Origin: CAVWXT01 sp963759115
GTDB lineage: Bacteria > Planctomycetota > Planctomycetia > Pirellulales > Thermoguttaceae
Direction of reading: 5' to 3'
Assembly (NCBI GenBank): GCA_963759115.1
Contig: CAVWXT010000001.1
Location: 868,001-932,000, forward strand
Length of the DNA stretch: 64,000 nucleotides
The translations under genes were made by a program, and so were the position numbers. Shown here piece after piece: positions 1 through 10,573 of the stretch (position 1 is its first letter; the number at the start of each line of letters is the position of its first letter). Below the pieces are notes generated by a model. That model did not search any database, was not told the origin of the DNA, and saw nothing but the letters and a program-made list of their open reading frames with translations.

Positions 1-1812
1 GCCGCGGTTGAAGGCGCGGAAGGACCGGTCGAGGATGCGGTTGAGCGACGGCTCAGCAGCCAACCGGCGCCGATTCCGAGATCGCCCCGCCCGCATGACC
101 CAGCAACGCCGCCCCGGCGACCGGCTCGAGCGACAGGTAGTCCGACAGGCTGGCGCACCAGACGACAACGCTCTTGCCAGCCGGCGGGCAAGCCGGCCTC
201 CAGCAGCCGCGCCAGCCACGGCCCGAGGAGCTCGTAGCCGAGCCAGCCGCCGAGCAGCGGGAAGGCCAGCCGCGGCAGCACTTCGTGGGCGGCCTCCTCT
301 TGCTCGCGCGGCCGCAGCAGCAGGGCCGACAGGGCCGGGCTGAGCGTCAGCGAGTTGAAGGCCGAGATCAGCGTCGAGATGGCGATCGTCAAGGCGAACT
401 GGCGGAAGAACTGGCCGGTGATGCCGGTGATGAACGCGCAGGGCACGAACACCGCGCTGAGGACCAGGCCCACCGCGATCACCGGCCCGGAGACCTGCGA
501 CATGGCCTTGATCGTGGCCTCGCGCGGGGCCAGCCCGTGCTCGATGTGGTGCTGCACGGCCTCGACCACCACGATGGCGTCGTCCACCACGATGCCGATG
601 GCCAGCACCAGGCCGAAGAGCGTGAGGTTGTTGAGGCTGAAGCCGCATGGCGGCCATCACGGCGAAGGTGCCGATGATGGCCACCGGCACGGCCACCAGG
701 GGAATGATGGCCGACCGCCAGTTCTGCAGGAACAGCAGCACCACGAAGGCCACCAGGATCACCGCGTCGCGGAGCGTCTTGAAGACCTCGTTGATCGATT
801 CGGTGATGAAGGGCGTGGTGTCGTAGACGATCGCGTAGTCCAGCGCCCTCGGGGAACCGCTCCTTGAGCTCCTCCATCTTGGCCCGGACCAGCTTGGCCG
901 TCTTCAGGGCGTTGGAGCCGGGCAACTGGTAGATCGACAAGCGCCACCGAAGGCCGGCCGTCCAGCGTGCAGGTCTGGTCGTAGCCCTGGGCGCCGAGCT
1001 CGATCCGGGCCACGTCGCGCATGCGGACGATGCGGCCGTCGGCGTCGGTCTTGAGGATCATGTCGGCGAACTGGTCGGCGTCGGCCAGCCGGCCCAGCGT
1101 GGTCATGGTGTACTGGAACACCTGGCCGCTGGGGACCGGCGGCTGGCCGATCTGGCCGGCGGCCACCTGGGCGTTCTGCTGCTGGATGGCGGCCACCACG
1201 TCGCTGGCGGTGAGGTTGCGCGACGCCATCTTCTTGCGGGTCGAGCCACAGCCGCATGCTGTAGTCGCGCTGGCCGAGGTAGGTGATGTCGCCGACGCCG
1301 GGCAGCCGCGCCAGCTCGTCGCGGAGCTGGATCGTGGCGTAGTTGCTCAGGTAGAGGTTGTCGCGGCTGCCGTCGGGCGAGAACAGGTTGACGATCATCA
1401 GCACGCTGGGCGACTTCTTCTTCACCGTCACGCCCTTGCGGTTCACCAGGTCGGGCAGGATCGGCTGCGCCAGCGCCACGCGGTTCTGCACCAGCACCTG
1501 GGCCATGTTCAGGTCGACGCCCAGCTTGAACGTGACCGTCAGCGTGTAGCTGCCGTCGTTGGTGCACTGCGACGACATGTAGAGCATGCCTTCCACGCCG
1601 TTGACCTGCTGCTCGATCGGCGCGGCCACCGTGTCGGCCACCACCTGGGCGTCGGCGCCGGGATACGAGGCCGAGACTTCCACCGTCGGCGGCGTGATCT
1701 CCGGATACTGGGCGACCGGCAGCACCCACACGGCGATGCCGCCGGCCAGCGTGATGATGATCGACAGCACCGAGGCGAAGATCGGCCGATGGATGAAGAA
1801 GCGTGAAAACAC
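1..1812 (-). CDS. RND efflux pump, inner-membrane subunit (second of two; 3' part outside window)
   Basis: AcrB/HAE1-type proton-driven drug or lipid exporter. The start is GTG at 1812 (VFSRFFIHRPIF), preceded by GAGGA. The first transmembrane helix and the PN1 porter region (IEQQVNGVEGMLYMSS) are clear. The TM4 proton-relay pair is present as GIVVDDAIVVVE, encoded near 560-600. After the TM6 end (SPALSALLLRP) comes an unusually long inter-lobe segment that runs off the window at position 1. The frame breaks near 1245, 940, 650 and again close to the left edge, while every piece stays strongly RND-like, so sequence indels are more likely than decay. It directly follows a closely related RND gene in the same operon, an arrangement reminiscent of mdtB-mdtC. 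The substrate cannot be told. Confidence 0.85.
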
Positions 1813-1821
1813 GGTGCGTCC

Positions 1822-4800
1822 TCAATTCGGTTTGTCCAAGTCGTCGGGCGGCGGGGCCGTTCGCGCCTGCGCCATCCGTGCCGCATCAGATCGCCCAGCA
1901 ATCGGCACAACATCCACAAGAACCCCAAGGCGAAGAACCCCAGGGTGAGGAAGCGGATCCAGCGGGCCAGCCGGGAGTGGAACAGGCTCGATGCCGCCCA
2001 GCCAGTCGATCACGGTGAAGAAGACGGGCGTGAGGAAGATGCCGAACAGGGTCACGCCCAACATGCCGCTGAACACGGCCGTGCCCAGGGTGCGGCGCAT
2101 CTCGGCGCCGGCGCCGTGGGCGATCAACAGCGGCGACGACGCCGAGGATGAAGGCGAAGGAGGTCATCACGATCGGCCGCAGCCGCAGCTGGCAGGCCGC
2201 CAGGGCCGCCTCGTGGCGCGGCATCCCGCCTTCCCGCTGCCGCTTGGCGAACTCCACGATCAGGATCGCGTTCTTGCTGGCCAGCCCCACCAGCACCACG
2301 AAGCCGATCTGCGTGAAGATGTTGATGTCCGTCGGCATGCCGGCCCCGGCGACGGTGTAGGCCAGCGAGGCCGAGTAGGGCTTGACCGCGGCCGAAACGC
2401 CCTGGAGACACGTCGGCACCGCCGTCACGCCGGCGATCGCGCTCAGCAGGCACATGGGCACCACCAGGATCACGGCCAGCGGCAGCGACCAGCTCTCATA
2501 CTGGGCGGCCAGCACCAGGAACACCATCACCACGGCCAGCGCGAAGATGATCATGGCCGTATTGCCCGCCTGCAACTCCAGATAGGCCATCTCGGTCCAT
2601 TCGCAACGCATGGCGGGCAGCAACTCCTGGTCGGCCAGTTGCTCCATGAGGTCGATGGCCTGCCGGGAGCTGACGCCCGGCGCCGGACTGCCGTTGATGG
2701 CGGCCGCCGGATACATGTTGTAGCGGGTGAGGATCAGCGGGCCGTTGACCTCGCGGACGTCGGCCAGCGCCCCGATGGGCACCATGCCGCCCTGGCCGTT
2801 GCGGACCTTGAGCTGCCGCGCGGCATCGATCTGGTTGCGGAACTTGGCGTCGGCCTGGACGATCACCTGCCAGGTGCGGCCGAAGAGGTTGAAGTCGTTC
2901 ACGTAGAGCGAGCCCAGGTAGATCTGCAGGGTGTCGAAGACGTCGGCCAGCGACACCCCCATCGTCATGCACTGGACGCGGTTCACGTCCGCGAACAGCT
3001 GCGGGGCGTTGGCGCGGAACACGTCGGGCTGCATGTTCAAGCAGCGGCTTGTTCCCCGGGCCGCGGAGCTGGTCGGCCTTTGCCTGCCAGAGTTGTCGGC
3101 CTGCTCTTGCAGGACCTGCGGTCCCTGAGTCGCCGCGGTCCTCGACCATGACCTTGAACCCGCCCGTGCGGCCGACGCCGCGGATCGGCGCCGCCGGAAA
3201 GACGCTCACCATCGCCTCGGGCACTTCCTGCGGCACAGCGAACGCGCAGCTTGGCGGCGATCTCGTCGGCCGAAAGCCCTGGCTCCTCGCGATGGGCAAA
3301 GTCGTCGAGGATCACGAACATCGTGCCGAAGTTCGAGGCGTTGGCGCTCGAGGCCGAACGACGGCCGGCGATGGCCAAGGTGTGCTTCACGCCCGGCGTG
3401 CTCATGCAAATCTCCTGCACGTGGTCGACGACTTGCGCGGCATCGCTCGACCGAGGCGGCGTCGGGCAGTTGCACGGCCACCATCAGGTAGCCCATGTCC
3501 TGCGTCGGGATGAATCCCTTGGGCGTAGTCTTGAAGCTCCAGTAGGTCAACAGCAGCAGGCCGCCGTAGACCACCAGCACCAGGGCGCTGACGCGCAGCA
3601 GCATGCCGACCGCCGCGGGTGTACGCGCCGGCCGTGAAGCGAAACCCGGCGTCGAACCCGTGGAAAGCCCAGCGCAAGAGCGCAGTTGAGCGGCTCGCCG
3701 CGAGCCAGCCGGCGAGGACCGTCGCCGGGACGGCCAGGGCGCCGGCGAACCACGCGGCCCAGGGCAGCGCCGCTCGGGCGACGCCCGCCGGCAGCAGCGA
3801 CAGCACGCGCTCGGCATGCGCGGCGCAGCCAGGGCGTCAACCATTGATAACCGAGCCAGCCGGCAAACAGCGGATAGACCAGCCGGGGCAGCGCCTCGTG
3901 CGTCTCCTTGTCGCGCTCCCGCAGCAGCAGGGCCGACAGGGCCGGGCTAAGCGTCAGCGAGTTGAACGTCGAGATGATCGTCGAGGCGGCGATCGTCAGG
4001 GCGAACTGCCGGAAAAACTGGCCGGTGATGCCGCTGATGAACGCGCAGGGGACGAACACCGCGCTGAGGACCAGGCCCACGGCCATCACCGGCCCGGAGA
4101 CCTGCTCATGGCCTTGATCGTGGCGTCCCGCGGCGCCAGCCCGTTCTCGATGTGGTGCTCGACCGCCTCGACCACCACGATGGCGTCGTCGACCACGATG
4201 CCGATCGCCAGCACCAGGCCGAAGAGCGTGAGGTTGTTCAGGCTGAAGCCGCATCCGGCCATCACCGCGAAAGTGCCGACGATGGCCACCGGCACGGCGA
4301 TCAGCGGGATGACGGCCGAGCGCCAGTTCTGCAAGAACAGCAGCACCACGAACGCCACCAGGATGACGGCGTCGCGCAGCGACTTGAAGACCTCCTTGAT
4401 GCACTCGCGGGTGTAGGGCGTCGTGTCGTACTGGATCTCGTAGACGAGATCGTCGGGAAAGCTCTTGGCCAACTCGTCCATTCTTCGCAATGATCTGATC
4501 GGCGACGTCCAGCGCGTTGGCGTCGGGCAACTGGAAGATGATCAGGCCGACCGACGGCTTGCCGTCGAGCTTGCTGCTGACGTCCTCGTTCCGTGCGCCC
4601 AGTTCGACGCGGGCGACGTCCTTGATCCGCACGATGCGGCCCTCGCGCGTCGCGCGGATGACGATGTCCGCGAACTGCTCGGCGCTCTTCAGCCGGCCCA
4701 GGGTCGAGAGCGTGATCTGGGTCATTTGGCCCGGCACGGTCGGCGGCTGCCCGATCTGTCCCGAGGCGACCTGCCGCGTTCTGCTCGCGAATGGCGTCGA

Positions 4801-5417
4801 CCACGTCGCCGGCCGTGAGGTTCATGGCGGCCAGCTTCTCGGGATCGACCCAAATCCGCATGCTGTAATCGCGCTGGCCGCTCATGAAGACGTCGCTGAC
4901 GCCCGGCACGCGGAGCAACTCGTCGCGGAGGTGCATCAAGGCGTAGTTGCTCAGGTAGAGCTGGTCGTAGCGGCCGTCGCGGCGAGTAGATGTTCACCGA
5001 CATGAGAATGTCGGGCGATTGCTTGCGCGTCGTCACGCCGGTCTGCTTCAGCACGTCGGGCAATTGCGGCAGGGCCAGGTTCACCCGGTTCTGCACCAGC
5101 ACCTGGGCCAGGTTCAAGTTCACGCCGTGCTTGAACGTCACGGTCAGGCTGTACGAGCCGTCGTTGGCGCATTGCGACGACATGTAGAGCATGTTCTCCA
5201 CGCCGTTGACCTGCTGCTCGATGGGCGCGGCCACGGTCTCGGCCACGACCTGGGCGCTGGCGCCGGGGTAACTGCAATTGACCCGCACGATGGGCGGCGT
5301 GACCGGCGGATACTGCGCCAGGGGAAGATTGAACACCGCCAGCCCGCCACCCAGCGTGATGACGATCGACAGCACCGTGGCAAAGATCGGGCGGTCGATG
5401 AAGAATCGCGAGAACAT
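1822..5417 (-). CDS. RND efflux pump, inner-membrane subunit (first of two)
   Basis: HAE1-family inner-membrane antiporter of about 1190 residues when frames are joined. It starts at ATG 5417 (MFSRFFIDRPIF). The TM4 relay (IGIVVDDAIVVVE, near 4160-4210) and the TM10 lysine (GLASKNAILIVEFA, near 2250-2290) are intact, so the pump should be energy-coupled. Between TM6 and TM7 there is an added stretch of about 90 residues with hydrophobic runs (near 3620-3900) not found in AcrB. Frames change near 4990, 4770, 4482, 4105, 3820, 3610, 3460, 3240, 3045, 2400, 2125 and 1980. At 4482 a single extra A beside an ATG explains the break. The exact stop is uncertain because of a late indel; TGA at 1822 is the best candidate. 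The gene lies 31 bp downstream of the adaptor gene. Confidence 0.87.
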
Positions 5418-5448
5418 GGTCGCTGCTTTCGGCGAGAGGCCCCGACGC

Positions 5449-6755
5449 TCACGAAGATGGCCGGTTGCTCACCGCGGCCTCCGCCTTGGTAGCCGAGGGC
5501 GGAACGGCGCCGGGGGTCGGCTCCGGTTTGGCAGTCGAAGGCGACTGGCTGCGGGCTGGGGGGCCCGGCGCGTCCGCCATCGCCGCCTCCGCAGGCTTGG
5601 CCGCGGGCCGTTTGGCCGCATCGGCCGAGAGGGCCTCCGCCGGCTTGGGCGCGACGGTGTCGCCCGACCGGACCTTTTGCACGCCGTCAAGGACGACCTG
5701 CTCGCCTTCCTTGAGCCCTTCCTCGACCACGCACAATCCGTTGCCCAACGACTTCCCTACCTTGACCGATCGATAGGCGGCCTTGTTGCTGCCGTCGACT
5801 ACGAACACGTACTTTTGGCCCTGGTCGGTAACCAAGGCCTTTTCGGCAATGGCCAGCGACGCATGCGGCTTTCCGACCGGCAGTTGGATGCGGCGAACAG
5901 CCCTGGGGAAAGAATCCGGTCGGGGTTCGGGAAGCGGCCGCGCAGGAGGAGCGTGCCGGTCATAGGGTCCACCTTATTATCGACAAAGTGAAGGCTGCCG
6001 CGATGCGGATAGCCCTCTTCGTCCTGCAATCCCAACAAGACCGGCCTCTCTTCTTCCATCGACGACTTGATGACTCCCGCCCGAATCAGGCGGCGGACCC
6101 GGAGCACGGTCCGCAGATCCGGCTCAAATTCCGCGTAGACCGGATCCTGCGAGACGATCGTCGTCAACACCGTCTGGTCGGCTTGAACCAAGTTGCCGGG
6201 ATCGATCATTTGCTTGCTGATGCGGCCGCTCAAGGGGGCCGTGACGTGGGTGAACTCGACGTTCAAGCGCGACGAGTCTCGGGCGGCCTTGGCCAGTTTG
6301 AGGGACGCCGCGGCTTCGTCCCGATCGCCCAGGGTCTGTTCGAAGTCGGTGTCGCTGATGGCTTTGGAAGACAGCAGGCCTTCGGCGCGAGTATAGTTGC
6401 TTTCCAGGCGTTTCAGGTGGGCCTCGGCCTGGGCCACGGCGGCCTCCTTTTGCTCCAGATCGGCCTGATAGATGCGCGGATCGATCTCGAACAGAGGTTC
6501 GCCCTCCTTGACCTCGGTTCCCTCCCGGAAGAGGACCTTCTCGAGGTAGCCCGACACGCGCGCCCGCACCGCCACGTCCCCCACGGCCACAATTCTTCCG
6601 GGAAACGTGTCATAGTCGGTCACTTCTTTGACCACGGGTTGGCAGAGCACCACCCCCGCCGGTTGTTTCGCCGGCGGCGCCGGCGGCTGACGCCCGCAAC
6701 CGGCCATTGCCGCGCCCAGCCACAACGCCCCCCAGCACCAACCGATTCGGCACAT
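5449..6755 (-). CDS. RND periplasmic adaptor (membrane fusion) lipoprotein
   Basis: HlyD/AcrA-type adaptor linking the RND pumps to an outer-membrane channel. The N-terminus has a lipoprotein signal ending in the lipobox-like AMAGCG, so it is probably lipid-anchored. Next come a barrel-sandwich half (VSGYLEKVLFREGTEVKEGE), a coiled-coil hairpin (residues ~90-160), the second lipoyl half (FTHVTAPLSGRISKQMIDPG) and beta-barrel/membrane-proximal domains. The C-terminal ~70 residues are rich in Ala, Pro and Lys, a low-complexity tail. One frame change near 5885 splits the gene; both halves match the family. The start overlaps the end of marR and has AGAGGGG upstream. No outer-membrane TolC-like gene is in view; it may lie left of the window. 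Confidence 0.9.
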
Positions 6756-6756
6756 C

Positions 6757-7209
6757 TCAGATCCCCTCTCGTCCGTTCATTGCCGTGCATGCGCTCATCA
6801 ATGTTTCCAACGCCTTCCGCACCCCGCTTCGCTCCTTCGGCGGCAATTGGGCCAACACGGCCGACACGCTCCGCACCCGCGCCTCGTTGCGGCGCTTCAT
6901 GATCCTCTCGCCGCGCGGCGTGAGCTGCAGTTGCCTGATCCGCCGGTCCTCTCCTTCCGCCACGCGCTTGACCAGTCGCGCCCGCTCCAGGCGATCGGCG
7001 ATGCGGGTCATGGCGCTCAAGGAAACGCCGAACTCGCGGCTCAAGGCCGACATCGAACGCGGTCCGCCGCACAGGAGGACGCACACCCGCAACTGCGCCA
7101 AGGGCAACTCCGCGGCCGGATCGCTGTCGAAACTGGAGAGCATGCGCATGAGCGCGGGCAGGAGGGAGGCAATGGCTTTCGCCTGTTGGGGCACCGCCGT
7201 CTCTTCCAT
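6757..7209 (-). CDS. MarR-family transcriptional regulator
   Basis: Winged-helix dimeric regulator of about 150 residues. The recognition region is PRSMSALSREFGVSLSAMTR, followed by the wing (RVAEGEDRRIRQLQLTPRG) and a C-terminal dimerisation helix. I chose ATG 7209 (MEETAVPQQAK) because GGAGAGAG precedes it; a GTG at 7248 would add 13 residues but has no ribosome site. It is the first gene of the efflux operon and overlaps the adaptor gene. A perfect palindrome lies in its promoter, so self-repression relieved by a pump substrate is the likely mode, as for other MarR-RND loci. This is inference from context. Confidence 0.88.
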   Translation of the reverse strand: MEETAVPQQAKAIASLLPALMRMLSSFDSDPAAELPLAQLRVCVLLCGGPRSMSALSREFGVSLSAMTRIADRLERARLVKRVAEGEDRRIRQLQLTPRGERIMKRRNEARVRSVSAVLAQLPPKERSGVRKALETLMSACTAMNGREGI

Positions 7210-7297
7210 CCGTCTCTCTCCGTCCGCGGCCCCGCCTGCTCTTGCCACCGGGCCATCAACCGGGAAACGGCCCGATGCTCATTAACCATGGTATATT

Positions 7298-7330
7298 ATT
7301 AACGTACGTTAATGATCTCACCGTGTCAAC
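7298..7330 (-). promoter_or_regulatory. Promoter and palindromic operator of the efflux operon
   Basis: On the minus strand, TTGACA (7330-7325) is a perfect -35 element. The 16-bp perfect palindrome ATTAACGTACGTTAAT (7298-7313) starts 11 bp downstream and covers the expected -10 position. MarR dimers bind such AT-rich palindromes of 16-20 bp, so this is the probable autoregulatory site. It is about 90 bp upstream of the marR start. Confidence 0.6.
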
Positions 7331-7441
7331 GATTTCTCCGCAGCCGGCCCCCCCGTAAGTGGGCGTATCGTCTCATGCGGCCTGTCCGTCGATCGCGCCA
7401 AGCCCGAGAGATGGCGGGGATTCGCCAGGGCCGTCGCTGTA

Positions 7442-7505
7442 GGAGGCGACTCCTGTCGCCGATTCCCTCCGATTCTGCCGCTGTTCGGCGACTGGAGTCG
7501 CCTCC
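7442..7505. repeat. REP-like palindrome, family A (intact copy 1)
   Basis: Two 21-bp inverted arms (7442-7462 and 7485-7505) flank a 22-nt loop. Each arm is itself close to palindromic (core GGCGACTGGAGTCGCC). The same unit recurs at 11462-11525, 42528-42591 and, as one arm, at 53226-53246. It lies in the 427-bp gap between marR and the next plus-strand gene; the rest of that gap holds only the operator described separately. Confidence 0.85.
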
Positions 7506-7636
7506 CACAATCGTCCGATTTGGAGAGCCGGACAGGCGTGGGGATTGGCGGATCGCCCTTGCCGTCCCATCTCCCAAGCGCTACGATTAGCTCAGAGTTT
7601 TTCCCTTGACGACTCCGGGCGAGAGGAACCCCTTGC

Positions 7637-8308
7637 ATGGGCAAGTACCAAGTGGCGATCATTCACCGACCCGAGAAGTGGAAACCCGAATGCGCCGACG
7701 ACGTGCCGCTGGAACTGAGCGGCCCGGTGGGCGTGCTCGCCGAGTCCGACGACCTATTCGAGGCGGTGGGGCTGGCCATGGAGCACAACGAGAGCAGCGA
7801 AGCCCAACGCCGGGCCCGGTGGGCGGTCGTCGTCGAACCGGGAAGCATCGGCCGCATCTGGCCGGCCGCCCGCCTGTGTACGCCCATCACGTACATCGTG
7901 ACGGCCATCTGGTGGCCTGACGGCTGGGAGCCCCATTCCCCCTTGGACGTGCCGAACTGCGTGTGGCAGACGCAGGGGCGGGCCGGCGGTGAGTGGTTCA
8001 ACTATCCGCAAGCCGAGGCCACCGTCTTGAGCTTGAACCGGCAGTGCATGCAACATCCCGGCCGCACGTGGCACGTCGTCGTGGCGGTCGAGAGTGAACC
8101 GGTTTCGCGGACGATCTCCTATGACCCGGCCGGCACCGAGGGCATGACCGAAGTCCGCCGCATCCACGTGATCCGGCCCGAGCAAGGCGGTCACGGCGAA
8201 TGCGCGCATTGTCCCGCCCACGACTTCGAGTGCGCCAAGGCCGACTGGTCAAGCCAAGCACAAACCGTTTCGGCCCGCCGCAGCCGGGCCTTCGGTGCGG
8301 CGCCGTGA
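7637..8308 (+). CDS. Conserved hypothetical protein, cytosolic
   Basis: A 223-residue protein without signal peptide or membrane segment. The start ATGGGCAAG is preceded by GAGAGGAA. The body is rich in Trp, Pro and His (for example ITYIVTAIWWPDGWEPHSP). A Cys/His cluster, HGECAHCPAHDFECAK, near residues 188-203 could bind a metal. No family was recognised. It converges on the metallo-beta-lactamase gene with only 11 bp between stop codons, so it is probably a single-gene unit. Confidence 0.6.
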   Translation: MGKYQVAIIHRPEKWKPECADDVPLELSGPVGVLAESDDLFEAVGLAMEHNESSEAQRRARWAVVVEPGSIGRIWPAARLCTPITYIVTAIWWPDGWEPHSPLDVPNCVWQTQGRAGGEWFNYPQAEATVLSLNRQCMQHPGRTWHVVVAVESEPVSRTISYDPAGTEGMTEVRRIHVIRPEQGGHGECAHCPAHDFECAKADWSSQAQTVSARRSRAFGAAP

Positions 8309-8319
8309 GCGATTCCGGG

Positions 8320-8982
8320 TTACCGGGCCGACATGCCCACAAACGGATTGCTCCGTTTTTCCTCGCCGACCGTGGTGGCGGGGCCGTGGCCGGGCAACAA
8401 GATAGTTTCGTTCGGCAGGGTAAAGAGCTTGGAGCGGATGCCCAACACCAGTTGCCGCAGATTGCCATCGGGGAAGTCGGTCCGGCCGATGCTTCCGGCG
8501 AAAATCACGTCGCCCACAAACACCACCGGCGGTTCCGCGCCCTCCCAAAGGAAGACTACGTGCCCGGCGGTATGGCCGGGGATGCTGCGCACCTGCCACT
8601 CGAAACCCCCTGCCTCGTAGCTATCGCCGTCGTTGACGGTGACGTCGGCCGCGGGGCTTACCAGGGGCGCGCCGAAGTTCGCCGACAGGTTCAGCCAGGG
8701 ATCGGTCAACTTGGCGGCATCCCCCGCTCCGATCACCAGGGGGCAATCGGGCCAACGCTTCTTCACGGCGGCGTTGCCCGCCACGTGGTCGCTATGGCCG
8801 TGAGTGTTCAGAATGGCCGCGGGAACCAACCGCTGCTGCTCGATGTATCCGATGATTTTCGCGGGTTCCAGGCCGGGGTCAATCACCACGCAATCGCTCC
8901 GATCCTTCAGCCGGGCCACATAGGTGTTTTGCTCGAAGGGATGCGACAGAATCGTGGCGAACTGGAAATCCGGCGGCTTCAC
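8320..8982 (-). CDS. Metallo-beta-lactamase fold hydrolase (glyoxalase II-like)
   Basis: A 220-residue hydrolase of the glyoxalase II/YcbL group. The metal-binding motif THGHSDHVAG (HxHxDH) is at residues ~53-62, followed by the later ligands IPGHTAGHVVF and GDVIFAGSIGRTDFP, and LLPGHGPAT near the C-terminus. It lacks the C-terminal substrate domain of classical glyoxalase II, as in YcbL-type enzymes. The start is GTG 8982 (VKPPDFQFATIL), set by GAGGAG at 8992-8997 with 9-nt spacing; the frame stays open to 9261 but that extension has no ribosome site. Thioester hydrolysis is likely; the physiological substrate is unknown. Confidence 0.88.
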   Translation of the reverse strand: MKPPDFQFATILSHPFEQNTYVARLKDRSDCVVIDPGLEPAKIIGYIEQQRLVPAAILNTHGHSDHVAGNAAVKKRWPDCPLVIGAGDAAKLTDPWLNLSANFGAPLVSPAADVTVNDGDSYEAGGFEWQVRSIPGHTAGHVVFLWEGAEPPVVFVGDVIFAGSIGRTDFPDGNLRQLVLGIRSKLFTLPNETILLPGHGPATTVGEEKRSNPFVGMSAR

Positions 8983-9366
8983 AAAACTGGACTCCTCAAA
9001 AGACCAGAAACTGGGTAAAATACAGCGATTACCACCGTGTGGTCCGTCGGAGCGTACTTCAACGATTACGCAAGGCCGCCCTGCGGAGGAAAACATTGTA
9101 ATTCTGTCTTGGAGAATTTGCGATAAGGTCGAGGAAGGGCGGGCATCGGGGATGGCTCGGTTTTGGCCATTCTGGACGAAGAGGCCGCTTTTTCCTGCAC
9201 ATCCTTCCCGTGTCAACACCGGACGTGTTAAGAGAGGCAGATTGGTGCGCGGTTTGCACACCGCTCACAGGGACTTCACGGATGAACTCAACGGATGCCG
9301 CCCAGCCGCCCATCCAGCGGCTGCCCCTAATGTTTATAATGCGGCGCACCACAAGGAGGGTGTTTC
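8983..9366. other. Divergent intergenic region, 384 bp
   Basis: Region between two divergently transcribed genes. The only recognisable signals are a TATAAT box at 9335-9340 and the ribosome site AAGGAGG near 9353-9359, both serving the plus-strand gene. No RNA gene or coding sequence was seen. Confidence 0.5.
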
Positions 9367-10349
9367 ATGGCATGTAGCTGTCCGAAGACGTGGCGCTGGT
9401 TCTCAGCCGGCCTGGTTTCCGCCACAGTGATCGCGGGTGTGTTTGTGGCGTCGGTGGCGTCGGCACAGAAACCGGGGGGGCTCCTGCACCGAGCGCCCGC
9501 CACTAACAGCGGATCCACCACGGCCCCCGCGGCGGATTCATCCGCCGCCACCCCAGCCTCGGCACCGGCGACGCGTCCGGCCTATCAGGTTGCCGAGCGT
9601 TCGGAAGCGGCCCAGGCGGCCTCGGCCTTGCCGCAGTTGGGCCCCGGCCAAGCCAGCGAGCACCCGCTGATGCCCGCCCTCCGCTGGGCCTATTCGGGCA
9701 TGGGCAATATCGAGAAGCTGCAGGACTATTCGGCCACGCTGGCAAAACGCGAGCGGATCGGCGGCAAGCTGCTCGACTATGAGTACATGTTCATCAAGAT
9801 GCGGCACAAGCCCTTCAGCGTCTATATGTACTTCCTCGGTCCGCCCAACCTCAAGGGGCAAGAGGTGCTCTTTGTCCAGGGCCAGAACGACGACAAGATG
9901 TGGGCGCACGGGGTGGGGCTCCAAAACGTGTTCGGCACGGTCCCCTTGAAGCCCGACGGAAGCGTCGCCATGCGGAACCAGCGTTATCCGTTGACCGAGT
10001 TGGGCATCCTCAACATGACCAAGCGGCTGGTGGAAGTTGCCGAGCAGGACGTGAAATACGGCGAGTGCGAGGTGAAGTTCTACAAGGGCGCCAAAATCAA
10101 CAATCGCATTTGCACCTGCATCGAGGTGATTCACCCGGTGCCCCGGCGGAACTTCCTCTTCCACCTGGCACGAATCTTCGTCGACGACGAACTGAACCTG
10201 CCGATCCGCTACGAATCCTACGATTGGCCGCGAGAACCGGGCGGCGCACCGAACTGGGTGAAGAGTATACCTACCTGAATCTGAAGCTCAACAACGGATT
10301 CACCGACGCCGATTTCGACAAGTCGAATCCGAACTACAAGTTCCGTTGA
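9367..10349 (+). CDS. DUF1571 family secreted protein
   Basis: About 326 residues. A signal peptide (WFSAGLVSATVIAGVFVASV, cleavage around SAQ) and a Pro/Ala/Ser-rich linker (~35-75) precede a domain matching the planctomycete-enriched DUF1571 family: MGNIEKLQDYSATLAKRERI, then FSVYMYFLGPPNLKGQEVLF and the C-terminal RRNFLFHLARIFVDDELNLP. The fold resembles outer-membrane-lipoprotein-sorting-like beta proteins, but the function is unknown. The frame shifts near 10250-10262; the continuation EEYTYLNLKLNNGFTDADFD matches the family's usual end, so the stop belongs at 10349. The start has AAGGAGG at ideal spacing and a TATAAT box 27 bp upstream. Confidence 0.85.
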
Positions 10350-10455
10350 CGTGCGACGGCACGGCCGAGTCAGGGTCGACCTCGCGCCGCTCGGGCGGCG
10401 GGAGGTCGTGCCATTCTGCGGCCGTGCGACGAAATAAAGCAGGCACACACACGTT

Positions 10456-10524
10456 GGGGTGGCAGTTGCACTGCCACCCCTAGAACCGCCGCAAACTCGG
10501 GGGTGGCAGTACAACTGCCACCCC
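10456..10524. repeat. Paired REP-like palindromes, family B
   Basis: Two 25-bp hairpin units (10456-10480 and 10500-10524), each with arms GGGGTGGCAGT...ACTGCCACCCC, arranged in tandem in the 224-bp gap between two plus-strand genes. Related single units occur at 24458-24488 and 27248-27272. Confidence 0.85.
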
Positions 10525-10573
10525 AACAGGTGAAGGCGCCCGTCTTCGCTGCGGTGCGACAACAGGCAAGAGA

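Noticed and set aside
10456..10524. CRISPR-like repeat pair
   Set aside because: Only two hairpin units, no regular spacers and no cas genes; related single units are dispersed in the window, as expected for REP elements.
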